64,000 nt of DNA from Mucilaginibacter sp. OK283 (GTDB lineage: Bacteria > Bacteroidota > Bacteroidia > Sphingobacteriales > Sphingobacteriaceae), in assembly GCF_900110415.1 (NCBI RefSeq), contig NZ_FODR01000004.1:372001-436000 (forward strand), in the 5' to 3' direction. The notes below the pieces were generated by a model. It saw only the letters and a list, made by a program, of their open reading frames with translations, ran no database searches and had not been told where the DNA came from. A program made the position numbers and the translations under genes. Positions 1-7,652 of this stretch are shown piece after piece. Position 1 is the stretch's first letter. Each line of letters starts with the position of its first letter.

Positions 1-35
1 TTCAATTAACCGCATCCTGTAACAAAAGGATTGAA

Positions 36-599
36 ATGGCGCGAACCCAAAGTATTAATATCACCAAACCTTGTCACGAACTATGGCAACAGATGGTACC
101 GGTTGACGGTGGCCGGCACTGCCAAAGTTGTTGTAAAACGGTTATTGATTTTTCGGCGATGACGGAAGCCCAGGTAATTGGTTACCTGAGCAGGCAGCAA
201 AATGTGTGCGGGCGGTTTGAGGATAGGCAATTGATCCGGATAAATCAACAACTTCAAAAAAAGCCGACTCCATTTATCTTTTTTAAAAGGATGGGCCTTG
301 TAGCTGCTGTTTTGATGGCTATACCTTTTGCCAGGGCAAATGCGCAAAAAAAATATAAAATGGAGTATGCGCCGACTAAATCGAAACGGCATGGCGCGGG
401 CCTTCCAAAAGCCCAAACGCATACCAATGTGAAGATTAATACCGACGCACCCATTCAAGCCGTTAGTGTGAAACAGATCGGTACCGAAGATTATGTGCGA
501 CACGAGGTTGTGGGTGGTGTTTCAGTTCAAGGTATTACCATTCGTCGTGTTTTATACCGTGCCTGGGATAAAACAAAATGGGTTTTCGGTGGCAATTAA
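36..599 (+). CDS. Cys-rich N-terminal domain protein, short paralogue (1 of 3)
   Basis: I do not know a function for this 187-residue protein. Residues 1–61 form a compact Cys-rich domain with C13-H14, C29, C32-C33 and C58 in a GRHC-x2-CCKTV-x-DF ... VCGRF framework, spaced exactly as in the next two genes. A metal- or redox-binding role is plausible but is inference. Residues 86–102 are hydrophobic and could be one membrane helix, placing the Cys domain in the cytoplasm. The rest is short and basic, ending in an aromatic/basic tail (YRAWDKTKWVF). Unlike its two neighbours it lacks a carboxypeptidase-regulatory-like domain, so it may be a truncated copy. The ATG at 36 follows an AAAGGA stretch. 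Real gene: confident. Role: unknown. Confidence 0.75.
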   Translation: MARTQSINITKPCHELWQQMVPVDGGRHCQSCCKTVIDFSAMTEAQVIGYLSRQQNVCGRFEDRQLIRINQQLQKKPTPFIFFKRMGLVAAVLMAIPFARANAQKKYKMEYAPTKSKRHGAGLPKAQTHTNVKINTDAPIQAVSVKQIGTEDYVRHEVVGGVSVQGITIRRVLYRAWDKTKWVFGGN

Positions 600-661
600 A
601 AAATTTACAACATTTATGGAATGGCGATAAAAATTGTATCCTGTTAAAAAACTCTCCCGAT

Positions 662-1405
662 ATGTCGAATATCCAGAACATCAACATACCTAAACCTTGT
701 CACCAATCGTGGCAGCAAATGATGCCTGCCGAAAGTGGCAGGCATTGCGCCCAGTGCTGTAAAACTGTTACCGATTTTACAACCATGACCAATAGCCAGG
801 TTATTGCTTACCTAAGCAATACAGGCAATGTTTGCGGCAGGTTTAACGAGCAGCAGTTAACTAACCTCAATCATCAGTTTAGTGCCGATATCCCGGCAAC
901 GGCAACCAGCGGGTGGAAAAGGCTGGCTGTAATAATGGGTATTGCAAGTTTTGCCTTATCATTTAAAGCTGTGGCGCAAAATAAACCGGCTACAACGGTG
1001 CAAACTCCTAAACCAACCGGCGATGCGGGCAGTATTATGTTGGGTAAGGTAGTAGCAACAACCGATGCCGCTAAAACCCGGGTAATCACCGGGCACATAT
1101 ATGACGACCAAAACTTATCTATACCGGGTGTTAGTGTCAAAACACCATCGGGCTTAACACGCGCTACAACCGATACAGCCGGCAAATTCAGGCTTACCAT
1201 ACCGGCGGACACAAAACAAGTACAGGTTTTATTTATAGGATATAAACCATTGCTGGTTGACATTTGTGCAGATGAAAATTACCAGGTAAAACTTACTACC
1301 GAACAATATGGCATGCTGGGCGAGGTAGTGGTAACCAGGACGCCCATTATTAAACGTATTTATTATAAATGTATAAAAAGGCCGATACGGAAGATATTTA
1401 ATTGA
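662..1405 (+). CDS. Cys-rich N-terminal domain plus carboxypeptidase-regulatory-like domain protein (2 of 3)
   Basis: This 247-residue protein has the same Cys framework as its neighbours (C13-H14, C29, C32-C33, C58), then a hydrophobic helix near residues 94–112 (MGIASFALSFKAVA), then a CarboxypepD_reg-like beta-sandwich at about residues 137–220 (GHIYDDQNLSIPGVSV ... FRLTIP ... VLFIGYKPL). That domain is common in exported Bacteroidota proteins and would be periplasmic here. The tail is again basic and aromatic (IYYKCIKRPIRKIF). I chose the ATG at 662, not an upstream ATG at 578 that overlaps the previous gene, because the KPCHxxW motif then lies at the same position as in both paralogues. 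Function unknown; a membrane-spanning sensor or anchor is one guess. Confidence 0.75.
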   Translation: MSNIQNINIPKPCHQSWQQMMPAESGRHCAQCCKTVTDFTTMTNSQVIAYLSNTGNVCGRFNEQQLTNLNHQFSADIPATATSGWKRLAVIMGIASFALSFKAVAQNKPATTVQTPKPTGDAGSIMLGKVVATTDAAKTRVITGHIYDDQNLSIPGVSVKTPSGLTRATTDTAGKFRLTIPADTKQVQVLFIGYKPLLVDICADENYQVKLTTEQYGMLGEVVVTRTPIIKRIYYKCIKRPIRKIFN

Positions 1406-1482
1406 TGGGAAATACCGTTGGCGCAAGATCTGTTTGAGGAGTAATTGTTAACTTAGTTGTAACCTAATAATCGAAATAACCG

Positions 1483-2202
1483 ATGACGGCAATAAAAAGT
1501 ATCAGCATTCATAAGCCCTGCCACGAGCAATGGGCGCAAATGAAACCCGTTATCGACGGACGCTATTGTCTGCACTGCTGTAAAACCGTAACCGATTTTA
1601 CAAAAATGAACGATGCTGATATTATTAGCTACCTGGATAAAAAACCTAATGTTTGCGGCAGGTTTGATAAGCAACAGTTGTCACTTTTGAATAACGATAT
1701 TGGCAATAATAATTATACCATACGATGGAAAAGGTTGCTGGTTGCGGCATCGCTCATGAGCTTAATTCCATTTGCCAGGGCCGAGGCTGGTGTACAACAT
1801 GAAACTGAGAGACATCAGAACAAAAAACTGGGTCGACAAAATAGCTTAGCGGCTGATACCGTGGGGGAGGTTCTTTTAAAAGGGAAGGTTATAGTAAAAG
1901 ATGGAGGCTTGCCGCTACCGGGCACTTCGGTTTATTTGAACGATAAAACCCTCACAACGTCAACTGATATGGATGGCAATTTTAAGTTAATAGTGCCATC
2001 ATCGGCAGACAGCCTTATTTTTTCATTTATAGGTTTTAAACCCCAAAAGTTTAAGATTAAAGATGTGCCCCGTAATTTATATAACGTTACAATGGAAGAA
2101 GATTCGACAATTGCTAATTCAGCTAATATTGTAGCCGGCGGAGTTTGTGTTCGATATTCATTCGCCCAGCGGGTATGGAATAAAATAAAAAGAATATTTT
2201 AG
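1483..2202 (+). CDS. Cys-rich N-terminal domain plus carboxypeptidase-regulatory-like domain protein (3 of 3)
   Basis: This 239-residue protein is the third tandem copy. C13-H14, C29, C32-C33 and C58 are conserved with identical spacing. A single hydrophobic stretch follows near residue 90 (LLVAASLMSLIPFARAEA). A CarboxypepD_reg-like domain occupies about residues 130–210 (LKGKVIVKDGGLPLPGTSVYL ... FSFIGFKPQKF). The C-terminus (RVWNKIKRIF) matches the aromatic/basic tail of the other two. Gaps of 62 and 77 bp separate the three genes, which fits one transcript, although each gap could hold a promoter. The conserved Cys pattern suggests selection on metal or disulfide chemistry. No enzyme motif was recognised. 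Confidence 0.75.
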   Translation: MTAIKSISIHKPCHEQWAQMKPVIDGRYCLHCCKTVTDFTKMNDADIISYLDKKPNVCGRFDKQQLSLLNNDIGNNNYTIRWKRLLVAASLMSLIPFARAEAGVQHETERHQNKKLGRQNSLAADTVGEVLLKGKVIVKDGGLPLPGTSVYLNDKTLTTSTDMDGNFKLIVPSSADSLIFSFIGFKPQKFKIKDVPRNLYNVTMEEDSTIANSANIVAGGVCVRYSFAQRVWNKIKRIF

Positions 2203-2219
2203 TGCCTTACTAAATCACG

Positions 2220-2969
2220 TTGCACTTCCCCTTAAATATCCCCATAGGCAAATCTTCCATTCCCGTACATTTTGTGTGTGAAACGCTGGCTTATTTTTTA
2301 GGCTATCGCTACTATGCCTGGCTGCGCCGGAATACCCACGACCAGATTAGCACTGAAAACCGGCTTATTGTCTTTATAGGTGCGGCCTTCGGGGCTTTTG
2401 TAGGCTCGCATGTGGTTGGCGTTTTGGAGAACCCAGCGCTGCTATCAAAGTTCAACCTGATTTACTTTATGGGCAATAAAACCATTGTGGGCGGAATGCT
2501 TGGCGGATTGATAGGAGTGGAGTTTGCCAAGAAGAAAATAGGAGTAACCGTATCATCCGGCGATTTGATGGTTTACCCGCTGATACTGGCCATGATTATC
2601 GGCCGAACCGGTTGCTTCCTGGCGGGATTGGAAGATGGTACTTACGGTATAGCCTCAAACCTGCCCTGGGCTATCAATTTTGGCGATGGTATCCGCAGGC
2701 ATCCCACAAACCTTTACGAGATTGTATTTTGGATTTTGCTTTGGCTCAGTTTGAAATTGATTGAACGGCGACATCAATTTACCGATGGTTCAAAGTTTAA
2801 GGTTTTTATGGCAAGTTACCTGGTATTCAGATTTCTGGACGAGTTTATTAAGCCCGATTACTTTTTTAGTTTTGGGCTTTCGGTAATTCAGTTAGTTTGT
2901 TTGGCAGGTATTTTGTATTATTATAAAGTATTTATACACCCATCTAAACTGATAAAAACCGATGCCTGA
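2220..2969 (+). CDS. Prolipoprotein diacylglyceryl transferase (Lgt)-like membrane protein
   Basis: A 249-residue polytopic protein of the Lgt fold. Recognisable blocks are GGMLGG (residues 91–96), the signature core GRTGCF (128–133), EDGTYG (138–143) and HPTNLYE. True Lgt transfers diacylglycerol from phosphatidylglycerol to lipoprotein cysteines. Here the usual active-site His before the GG pair is Val90, and the usual Asn of the GRxGNF block is Cys132, so lipoprotein modification is doubtful and an altered lipid substrate is more likely. The start is TTG at 2220: an in-frame stop lies at 2211 and no suitable ATG follows for more than 80 codons. It overlaps the radical SAM gene downstream by 8 bp, indicating translational coupling. 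Confidence 0.8.
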   Translation: MHFPLNIPIGKSSIPVHFVCETLAYFLGYRYYAWLRRNTHDQISTENRLIVFIGAAFGAFVGSHVVGVLENPALLSKFNLIYFMGNKTIVGGMLGGLIGVEFAKKKIGVTVSSGDLMVYPLILAMIIGRTGCFLAGLEDGTYGIASNLPWAINFGDGIRRHPTNLYEIVFWILLWLSLKLIERRHQFTDGSKFKVFMASYLVFRFLDEFIKPDYFFSFGLSVIQLVCLAGILYYYKVFIHPSKLIKTDA

Positions 2970-4359
2970 ACGCCCTTATATTTATTATGATTTTACCCTG
3001 AGCATTTGCTCCACTTGTTTGCGCCGGGTTGATGCCAAAATTGTGTTTGAGGACGATAAGGTGTACATGCTTAAAAACTGCCGCCAGCATGGTTTCGAAA
3101 AAGTACTGATAGCCACCGACATCGAGTATTATAAAAACTGCCGCAACTATGCCAAACGTAGCGAAATGCCGCTCAAATTCAACGCCAAAACGCATTACGG
3201 CTGCCCTTATGATTGCGGCCTGTGCCAGGATCATGAACAACACTCCTGCCTTACCGTGGTTGAAGTTACCGACAGGTGCAATTTAAGCTGCCAAACCTGC
3301 TATGCCATGTCGTCGCCAAGCTATGGCCGTCATCGTACCTTGCAGGAAATTGAGCAGATGCTGGATGTAATTGTAGAGAACGAGGGCAAACCCGATGTGG
3401 TACAGATAAGCGGCGGAGAGCCAACAGTGCATCCCCAGTTTTTTGAGATATTGGACATAGCCAAAACAAAGCCCATTAAACACCTGATGCTGAACACCAA
3501 CGGCATCCGCATAGCCAAGGACGAGAACTTTGTAAAGCGGCTGGCCACTTACACGCCCGATTTTGAGATATACCTGCAATTTGATTCCTTTAAAAAAGAA
3601 GTTTTGGAGCAATTGCGCGGGGAGGATTTGCGCGAGGTACGCTCAAAGGCTATCGAGCATCTGAATAAATATAACCTCTCGACCACACTGGTAGTAACTC
3701 TGCAAAAAGGGTTGAATACCGACGAGATAGGCCAAATTATTGAATATGCCCTGAAACAACCCTGCATCCGCGGGGTAACGTTCCAGCCAACACAGCAGGC
3801 TGGGCGGTTGGAGAATTTTAATGAGCAAACAGATCGGTACACGCTAACCGAGGTGCGTACCGCTATACTGGAGCAAACCAATATCTTCAGTAAAAACGAC
3901 CTGATCCCGGTACCCTGCAACCCCGACGCGCTGGTAATGGCCTACGCCTTAAAACTGGGCGACCAGGTATTCCCGCTCACCCGGATGATAAACCCGGACG
4001 ATTTGCTGGATAACTCCAAAAATACCATTGTATATGAACAGGACGAACAGCTGAAAGGCCATTTGCTGAATATGTTCAGCACCGGCAACTCGGTTGATAA
4101 AGCTAAAGAGCATCTGCATTCGATATTATGCTGCCTGCCCGAAATTGACGCGCCAAGCCTGAGTTACGATAACCTGTTCAGGGTAATTATTATGCAATTC
4201 ATCGATGCCCATAATTTTGATGTACGCGCCATCAAAAAATCATGCGTGCACATTGTAAACAAGGATATGCAGATTATCCCCTTTGAAACCATGAATATTT
4301 TTTACCGGGATGATAAACGGGAATATTTAGAACAGTTACGAAATGAAATTACGGTATGA
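2962..4359 (+). CDS. Radical SAM enzyme with extra N-terminal Fe-S/metal Cys motifs, Tes/MJ0619-like
   Basis: A 465-residue radical SAM protein. The canonical CX3CX2C cluster motif is C106-NLS-C110-QT-C113. Upstream are a rubredoxin-like CxxC (C16/C19) with C40 and C60, and a second CX3CX2C set (C81, C85, C88) followed by C96. The glycine-rich SAM motif is SGGEPT near residue 154. This arrangement, an N-terminal metal knuckle plus extra cluster ligands before the radical SAM core, resembles the archaeal MJ0619/tetraether lipid synthase group that joins isoprenoid chains by C–C bonds. Substrate inference: an unactivated lipid carbon, supported by coupling to an Lgt-like gene. Alternatives are other radical SAM alkylating or methylating enzymes. 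It overlaps both neighbours by 4–8 bp. Confidence 0.8.
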   Translation: MPERPYIYYDFTLSICSTCLRRVDAKIVFEDDKVYMLKNCRQHGFEKVLIATDIEYYKNCRNYAKRSEMPLKFNAKTHYGCPYDCGLCQDHEQHSCLTVVEVTDRCNLSCQTCYAMSSPSYGRHRTLQEIEQMLDVIVENEGKPDVVQISGGEPTVHPQFFEILDIAKTKPIKHLMLNTNGIRIAKDENFVKRLATYTPDFEIYLQFDSFKKEVLEQLRGEDLREVRSKAIEHLNKYNLSTTLVVTLQKGLNTDEIGQIIEYALKQPCIRGVTFQPTQQAGRLENFNEQTDRYTLTEVRTAILEQTNIFSKNDLIPVPCNPDALVMAYALKLGDQVFPLTRMINPDDLLDNSKNTIVYEQDEQLKGHLLNMFSTGNSVDKAKEHLHSILCCLPEIDAPSLSYDNLFRVIIMQFIDAHNFDVRAIKKSCVHIVNKDMQIIPFETMNIFYRDDKREYLEQLRNEITV

Positions 4360-4670
4360 TAGAAGATAACGACCTTAATGACACCACTCAACCAGGTGGT
4401 TTTAATACTAATGAAAGACCTGAGTCCAATAAACAAAGTGAGGGGATGAAAATAGTTGGATACAATATTTTAGCACTTGCTGTTTACTCCATACCATGCC
4501 TTACTGTATCTGGCGGAGCTTTAATTGAAGCTTTCCTGCTATTTATCCATGTGGTTGTATGCATTTGTGCCGCCCTTGGTAAGCGAAGCTGGTTTTGGCT
4601 GCTGGCCGGTTTATTAGTCTTAATTATTGGGTTTTCTACCTGTGTTACGGTTGGCTTTAAAGGACTTTAG
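4356..4670 (+). CDS. Small three-helix membrane protein
   Basis: A 104-residue protein with a polar N-terminus (about 28 residues, Asn/Asp/Pro rich) followed by three hydrophobic segments, the last being LLVLIIGFSTCVTVGF. It starts inside the stop of the radical SAM gene (ATGA overlap), so it is translationally coupled. It shares the GFSTC motif and layout with the next gene, so the two are probably diverged duplicates. I do not recognise the family. The context suggests a membrane partner of the lipid-related enzymes upstream. Confidence 0.6.
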   Translation: MIEDNDLNDTTQPGGFNTNERPESNKQSEGMKIVGYNILALAVYSIPCLTVSGGALIEAFLLFIHVVVCICAALGKRSWFWLLAGLLVLIIGFSTCVTVGFKGL

Positions 4671-4694
4671 TGTAATAAATAATTTAAACTATTA

Positions 4695-4964
4695 ATGGAA
4701 GAACTAAACAAAAAGCAACAGCCTAAACAGGATCAAAAATTAATCATCATCGGTATTAACCTTGCAGTGCTGGCTGGTTATACTATATACTTCGGCGTTA
4801 ACAAAGAAGAACTTATTATTATTGGTGAAGCGTTCTTTATAGCCGTCCAAATTATAATATGCTTAATAGCAGCCATTTTTGTTTATCGTAAAGAATTTTT
4901 ATTAAGCGCATTAGTGGTTTTGCTGATAGGTTTTTCAACCTGTTTGGCGGTTTTTTCAAGCTAA
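4695..4964 (+). CDS. Small three-helix membrane protein, paralogue of the preceding gene
   Basis: An 89-residue protein with a short Lys/Gln-rich N-terminus and three hydrophobic segments, the last (LVVLLIGFSTCLAVF) aligning with that of the gene 24 bp upstream. The shared GFSTC(V/L) ending is the main evidence that it is a real gene and a paralogue. It closes the apparent four-gene operon. Function unknown. Confidence 0.6.
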   Translation: MEELNKKQQPKQDQKLIIIGINLAVLAGYTIYFGVNKEELIIIGEAFFIAVQIIICLIAAIFVYRKEFLLSALVVLLIGFSTCLAVFSS

Positions 4965-5116
4965 CTTACCTATATCTTATGCCAGTTAGTGAAACATTTG
5001 TTCCAGGGATATATATTGATTGATTAGTTGATTTTGCATTTTAAAATATTTTGGAAAATGCCACAGATGTAACAATAACGGCTTAAACATTTGTCATTGA
5101 TTCTTAGACTAACACA

Positions 5117-5175
5117 GGTGGTGTGCCACCCCCTACCAGGGTGTTTCAGGGTGTACCAGGGTGTTTCAGGGTGTC
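5117..5175. repeat. Short hairpin and 10/20-bp tandem repeat
   Basis: GGTGG-TGTG-CCACC (5117–5130) is a small hairpin. It is followed at about 5136–5175 by two copies of a 20-bp unit that is itself two diverged 10-mers (CCAGGGTGTT and TCAGGGTGTA). It lies in the gap between the lipid-type operon and the convergent ppx gene. The rest of that gap shows no gene. Confidence 0.55.
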
Positions 5176-5222
5176 TCGTCCTGACCGGTACACACACTTT
5201 GTTGGTTATGCATAGTACCCAA

Positions 5223-6152
5223 TTATTCCTCCAACATCCCGGCCAAAACCCCTTCCTTAAGCGAATTACTGCACATACTTACCTTACCAATACCAAGTTT
5301 AGTCATAATAAATCGGGTAATGAGCGATGCGGCAACTATCATATCAACCCTAACCGGGATAATGCCTTTATTGGCGGCCCGCTCTTTATGGCTGGATGCT
5401 ACAAATTTACCAATGATGGTTAGTAATTCGTCTTCATCAAAATTGTAATTTTGGGTGATTTTTAAGTCAAAATTATGCCCTTTTTCAACTTCTATCACTT
5501 CGGCAAACGTTTCAAAAGCGCCAGACGAGCCGATGAGGGTGTCAATTTGTATGTTCTTTACGGCTTCGAACAAATCGGCCAGTTTTTCGTCGAGGTATTG
5601 GTTTAAGGCTTCTATGGATGCCGGTGGGATAGGATCTGTTCGATGAAACAAATCCATCAGCCGGGCTGCGCCAATTTCAAAGCTTTGTTTCCATATTATA
5701 CCATCGGCATTTCCTAAAATAAATTCAACACTGCCGCCGCCGATGTCAATAATGAGCGAATTTTGTGCCGATAAGCATCCGCTGATCTTTACGCCCTGGT
5801 AAATAAAACCCGCTTCCTGTTCGCCATCGATAATTTCGATGACTATGCCTGTTTGGGCTTTAACCTCGCTGATAAAATCTTTTCCGTTTGAAGCGCTGCG
5901 CAGGGCAGATGTTGCGATGGCGCGGGCACTGGTAGCGCCCTTTGCCTTTATTTCTGTAGCAAACTGTTGCATAGTATTGATACCTCGCTGGTAGGCTTCG
6001 GGCAAAATATAGCCCTTGTTAATACCTCCTTCGCCAAGCTTTACGGCTTCATGGTAGTGTACAATCTCCTTATAATTGTGTATCTCGCCATCGGCAATCA
6101 ATAAATGGAAGGTGTTGGTACCCAAATCCATCACGGCAACGCGTTTACTCAT
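5223..6152 (-). CDS. ppx: Exopolyphosphatase / pppGpp phosphatase (Ppx/GppA family)
   Basis: A 309-residue cytosolic phosphatase of the actin-like ATPase fold. The phosphate-1 loop is at residues 8–22 (VMDLGTNTFHLLIAD) and the phosphate-2 loop is IIDIGGGSVEF near residue 135. Family members release phosphate from polyphosphate or convert pppGpp to ppGpp; the length matches the short, single-module Bacteroidota type and does not distinguish the two activities. The gene is read alone. An 8-2-8 palindrome (CTAAAATA/TATTTTAG, 6157–6174) and a tandem array lie immediately upstream and could affect expression. Confidence 0.88.
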   Translation of the reverse strand: MSKRVAVMDLGTNTFHLLIADGEIHNYKEIVHYHEAVKLGEGGINKGYILPEAYQRGINTMQQFATEIKAKGATSARAIATSALRSASNGKDFISEVKAQTGIVIEIIDGEQEAGFIYQGVKISGCLSAQNSLIIDIGGGSVEFILGNADGIIWKQSFEIGAARLMDLFHRTDPIPPASIEALNQYLDEKLADLFEAVKNIQIDTLIGSSGAFETFAEVIEVEKGHNFDLKITQNYNFDEDELLTIIGKFVASSHKERAANKGIIPVRVDMIVAASLITRFIMTKLGIGKVSMCSNSLKEGVLAGMLEE

Positions 6153-6156
6153 GTTG

Positions 6157-6174
6157 CTAAAATAGATATTTTAG
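6157..6174. promoter_or_regulatory. Perfect 8-2-8 palindrome upstream of ppx
   Basis: CTAAAATA-GA-TATTTTAG lies 5 bp upstream of the ppx start codon. It could be an operator or simply an AT-rich hairpin in the leader. It occurs once in the parts I examined, so its role is inference. Confidence 0.35.
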
Positions 6175-6414
6175 TTCATTGGTTCACTTGTTCATTAGTT
6201 CATTGGTCTTTTCTGGTGGCTGACTCTGTAAAGTGCAGTTGCTGGTGCAGTCGACTGCTTTTTGCCCGCTATGCCCGCGTTCCAATGAACCAATGAACCA
6301 ATGAACCAATGAACCAATGAACCAATGAACCAATGAACCAATGAACCAATGAACCAATGAACCAATGAACCAATGAACCAATGAACCAATGAACCAATGA
6401 ACCAATGAACCAAT
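6174..6414. repeat. 8-bp tandem array (CCAATGAA, about 16.6 copies) with inverted degenerate copies
   Basis: From 6282 to 6414 the 8-mer CCAATGAA is repeated about 16.6 times without an obvious mismatch. At 6174–6206 four degenerate copies of the reverse complement (TTCATTGG-type) are present, so the arms could fold back across about 75 bp of unique sequence. The array runs right up to the stop codon of the ABC permease gene (6414–6416). Because 8 is not a multiple of 3 and the unit has no stop on the minus strand, it creates long spurious open frames. Confidence 0.9.
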
Positions 6415-7652
6415 TATTCCTTATAAAAAAACCATTTACCCAACTCTTTAAAGTTTACTTTTTTACCATACATTAAAATACCAACACGGTATATTCGTGA
6501 TGCAACCCAGGTGGTAAAAATAAAGCCGGCTATCATCATTACCATCGAAATGCCAAGTTGCCAGGGTGGAACGCCAAACGGAACCCGTACCATCATGGCC
6601 ACGGGTGCGGTCAGCGGGATCATGGAAAGCCAAACCGCCAGTGGGCTATCTGGTTTTTGAAAAAGGTATGAAACAGATAGGATATAGGTAAATAACAATG
6701 GCAGGGTTATCGGGAACATAAATTGCTGGGTTTCTGTCTCGCTGTCAACCGCCGAACCTACTGCTGCAAATAAGGCACTATACAATAAAAAACCGCTAAT
6801 CCAAAAGAAAGCAAAGCACCCAATCTCATAACCCGCATTGGCACCCAGATTATGGATAAAAGTATAAACAGGGCTTGCCACAGCGGCATTTTTGCCAGCA
6901 AGATAGCTTACCAGCGCAGATAAACCAATCCATAGTATAAACTGCGTTAATCCAACTAAGCCAACTCCTATGATTTTACCCATCATGAGTTGAAATGGTT
7001 TTACCGAGGATACGATGACCTCAATGATGCGGCTTGTTTTCTCTTCAATAACACCCCGCATTACCTGTGCGCCATAAATAAACAGCGACATGTATATCAA
7101 AATTGCGCCCGCGAAGCTAAGCGCGTAGGTAGCACCGATGCTGGTACTCTGGTCGCCGGTTTCGGTTATTTCATTGGCGCTTACTGTCACATTGCTTTTT
7201 GTGGCATGTAGTTTTGCAGTATCAATACCAGCTTTAACCAAAGCCGCGCCGGAATTGATATCATTTAACTGGCGCTCAATATTATCGCTCATGGATAAGG
7301 TCGATTTCTTTTTGGCAAACATCTGCGTTTTATCCGGCGAATGTGTTGGGATATATAAAACCAGGTCGTTTTCCTGTTCTTTAACTTCGGCTTTCAGGTC
7401 TTTTAAAGCGTGTTTTGAATAGTCGAATTTGATGTATTGGCTATCTTTTAATTTGTCTTTATATACATCGGCGCTATCAACAATGTGTACAATGTGTGTT
7501 GCTTTTACGTCGTTTTTATCGTCGGCTACATAGGCAATAACCTTGTACATTAACGCAAACAGGGCGGGCACAAGCAGTGTCATCACAATGAACGATTTTT
7601 TGCGGACCCGAGTAAGGTATTCGCGCTGTATAATGAGCAGTATTTTATTCAT
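6414..7652 (-). CDS. ABC transporter permease, ABC-2/NatB type
   Basis: A 412-residue inner-membrane protein with the NatB layout: one N-terminal helix (about 20–40), a large extracytoplasmic loop to about residue 175, then five or six helices. It would be the membrane half of an exporter; the family is linked to Na+ or drug efflux, but the substrate cannot be read from sequence. It overlaps the ATPase gene by 8 bp, so the pair is translationally coupled. The stop codon abuts an 8-bp tandem array. Confidence 0.85.
   Translation of the reverse strand: MNKILLIIQREYLTRVRKKSFIVMTLLVPALFALMYKVIAYVADDKNDVKATHIVHIVDSADVYKDKLKDSQYIKFDYSKHALKDLKAEVKEQENDLVLYIPTHSPDKTQMFAKKKSTLSMSDNIERQLNDINSGAALVKAGIDTAKLHATKSNVTVSANEITETGDQSTSIGATYALSFAGAILIYMSLFIYGAQVMRGVIEEKTSRIIEVIVSSVKPFQLMMGKIIGVGLVGLTQFILWIGLSALVSYLAGKNAAVASPVYTFIHNLGANAGYEIGCFAFFWISGFLLYSALFAAVGSAVDSETETQQFMFPITLPLLFTYILSVSYLFQKPDSPLAVWLSMIPLTAPVAMMVRVPFGVPPWQLGISMVMMIAGFIFTTWVASRIYRVGILMYGKKVNFKELGKWFFYKE

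Noticed and set aside
5091..5423. Plus-strand ORF overlapping ppx
   Set aside because: It is composed of the tandem repeat and antisense of the confident ppx gene, with no domain signal.
6184..6413. Two overlapping minus-strand ORFs encoding VHWFIGSL repeats
   Set aside because: They are produced by the 8-bp tandem array, which has no stop in any minus-strand frame. No start signal or non-repeat domain supports a protein.
6282..6414. Possible CRISPR array
   Set aside because: Units are 8 bp with no spacers and no cas genes are present; it is a microsatellite. The 7-bp array at 20668 was rejected for the same reason.
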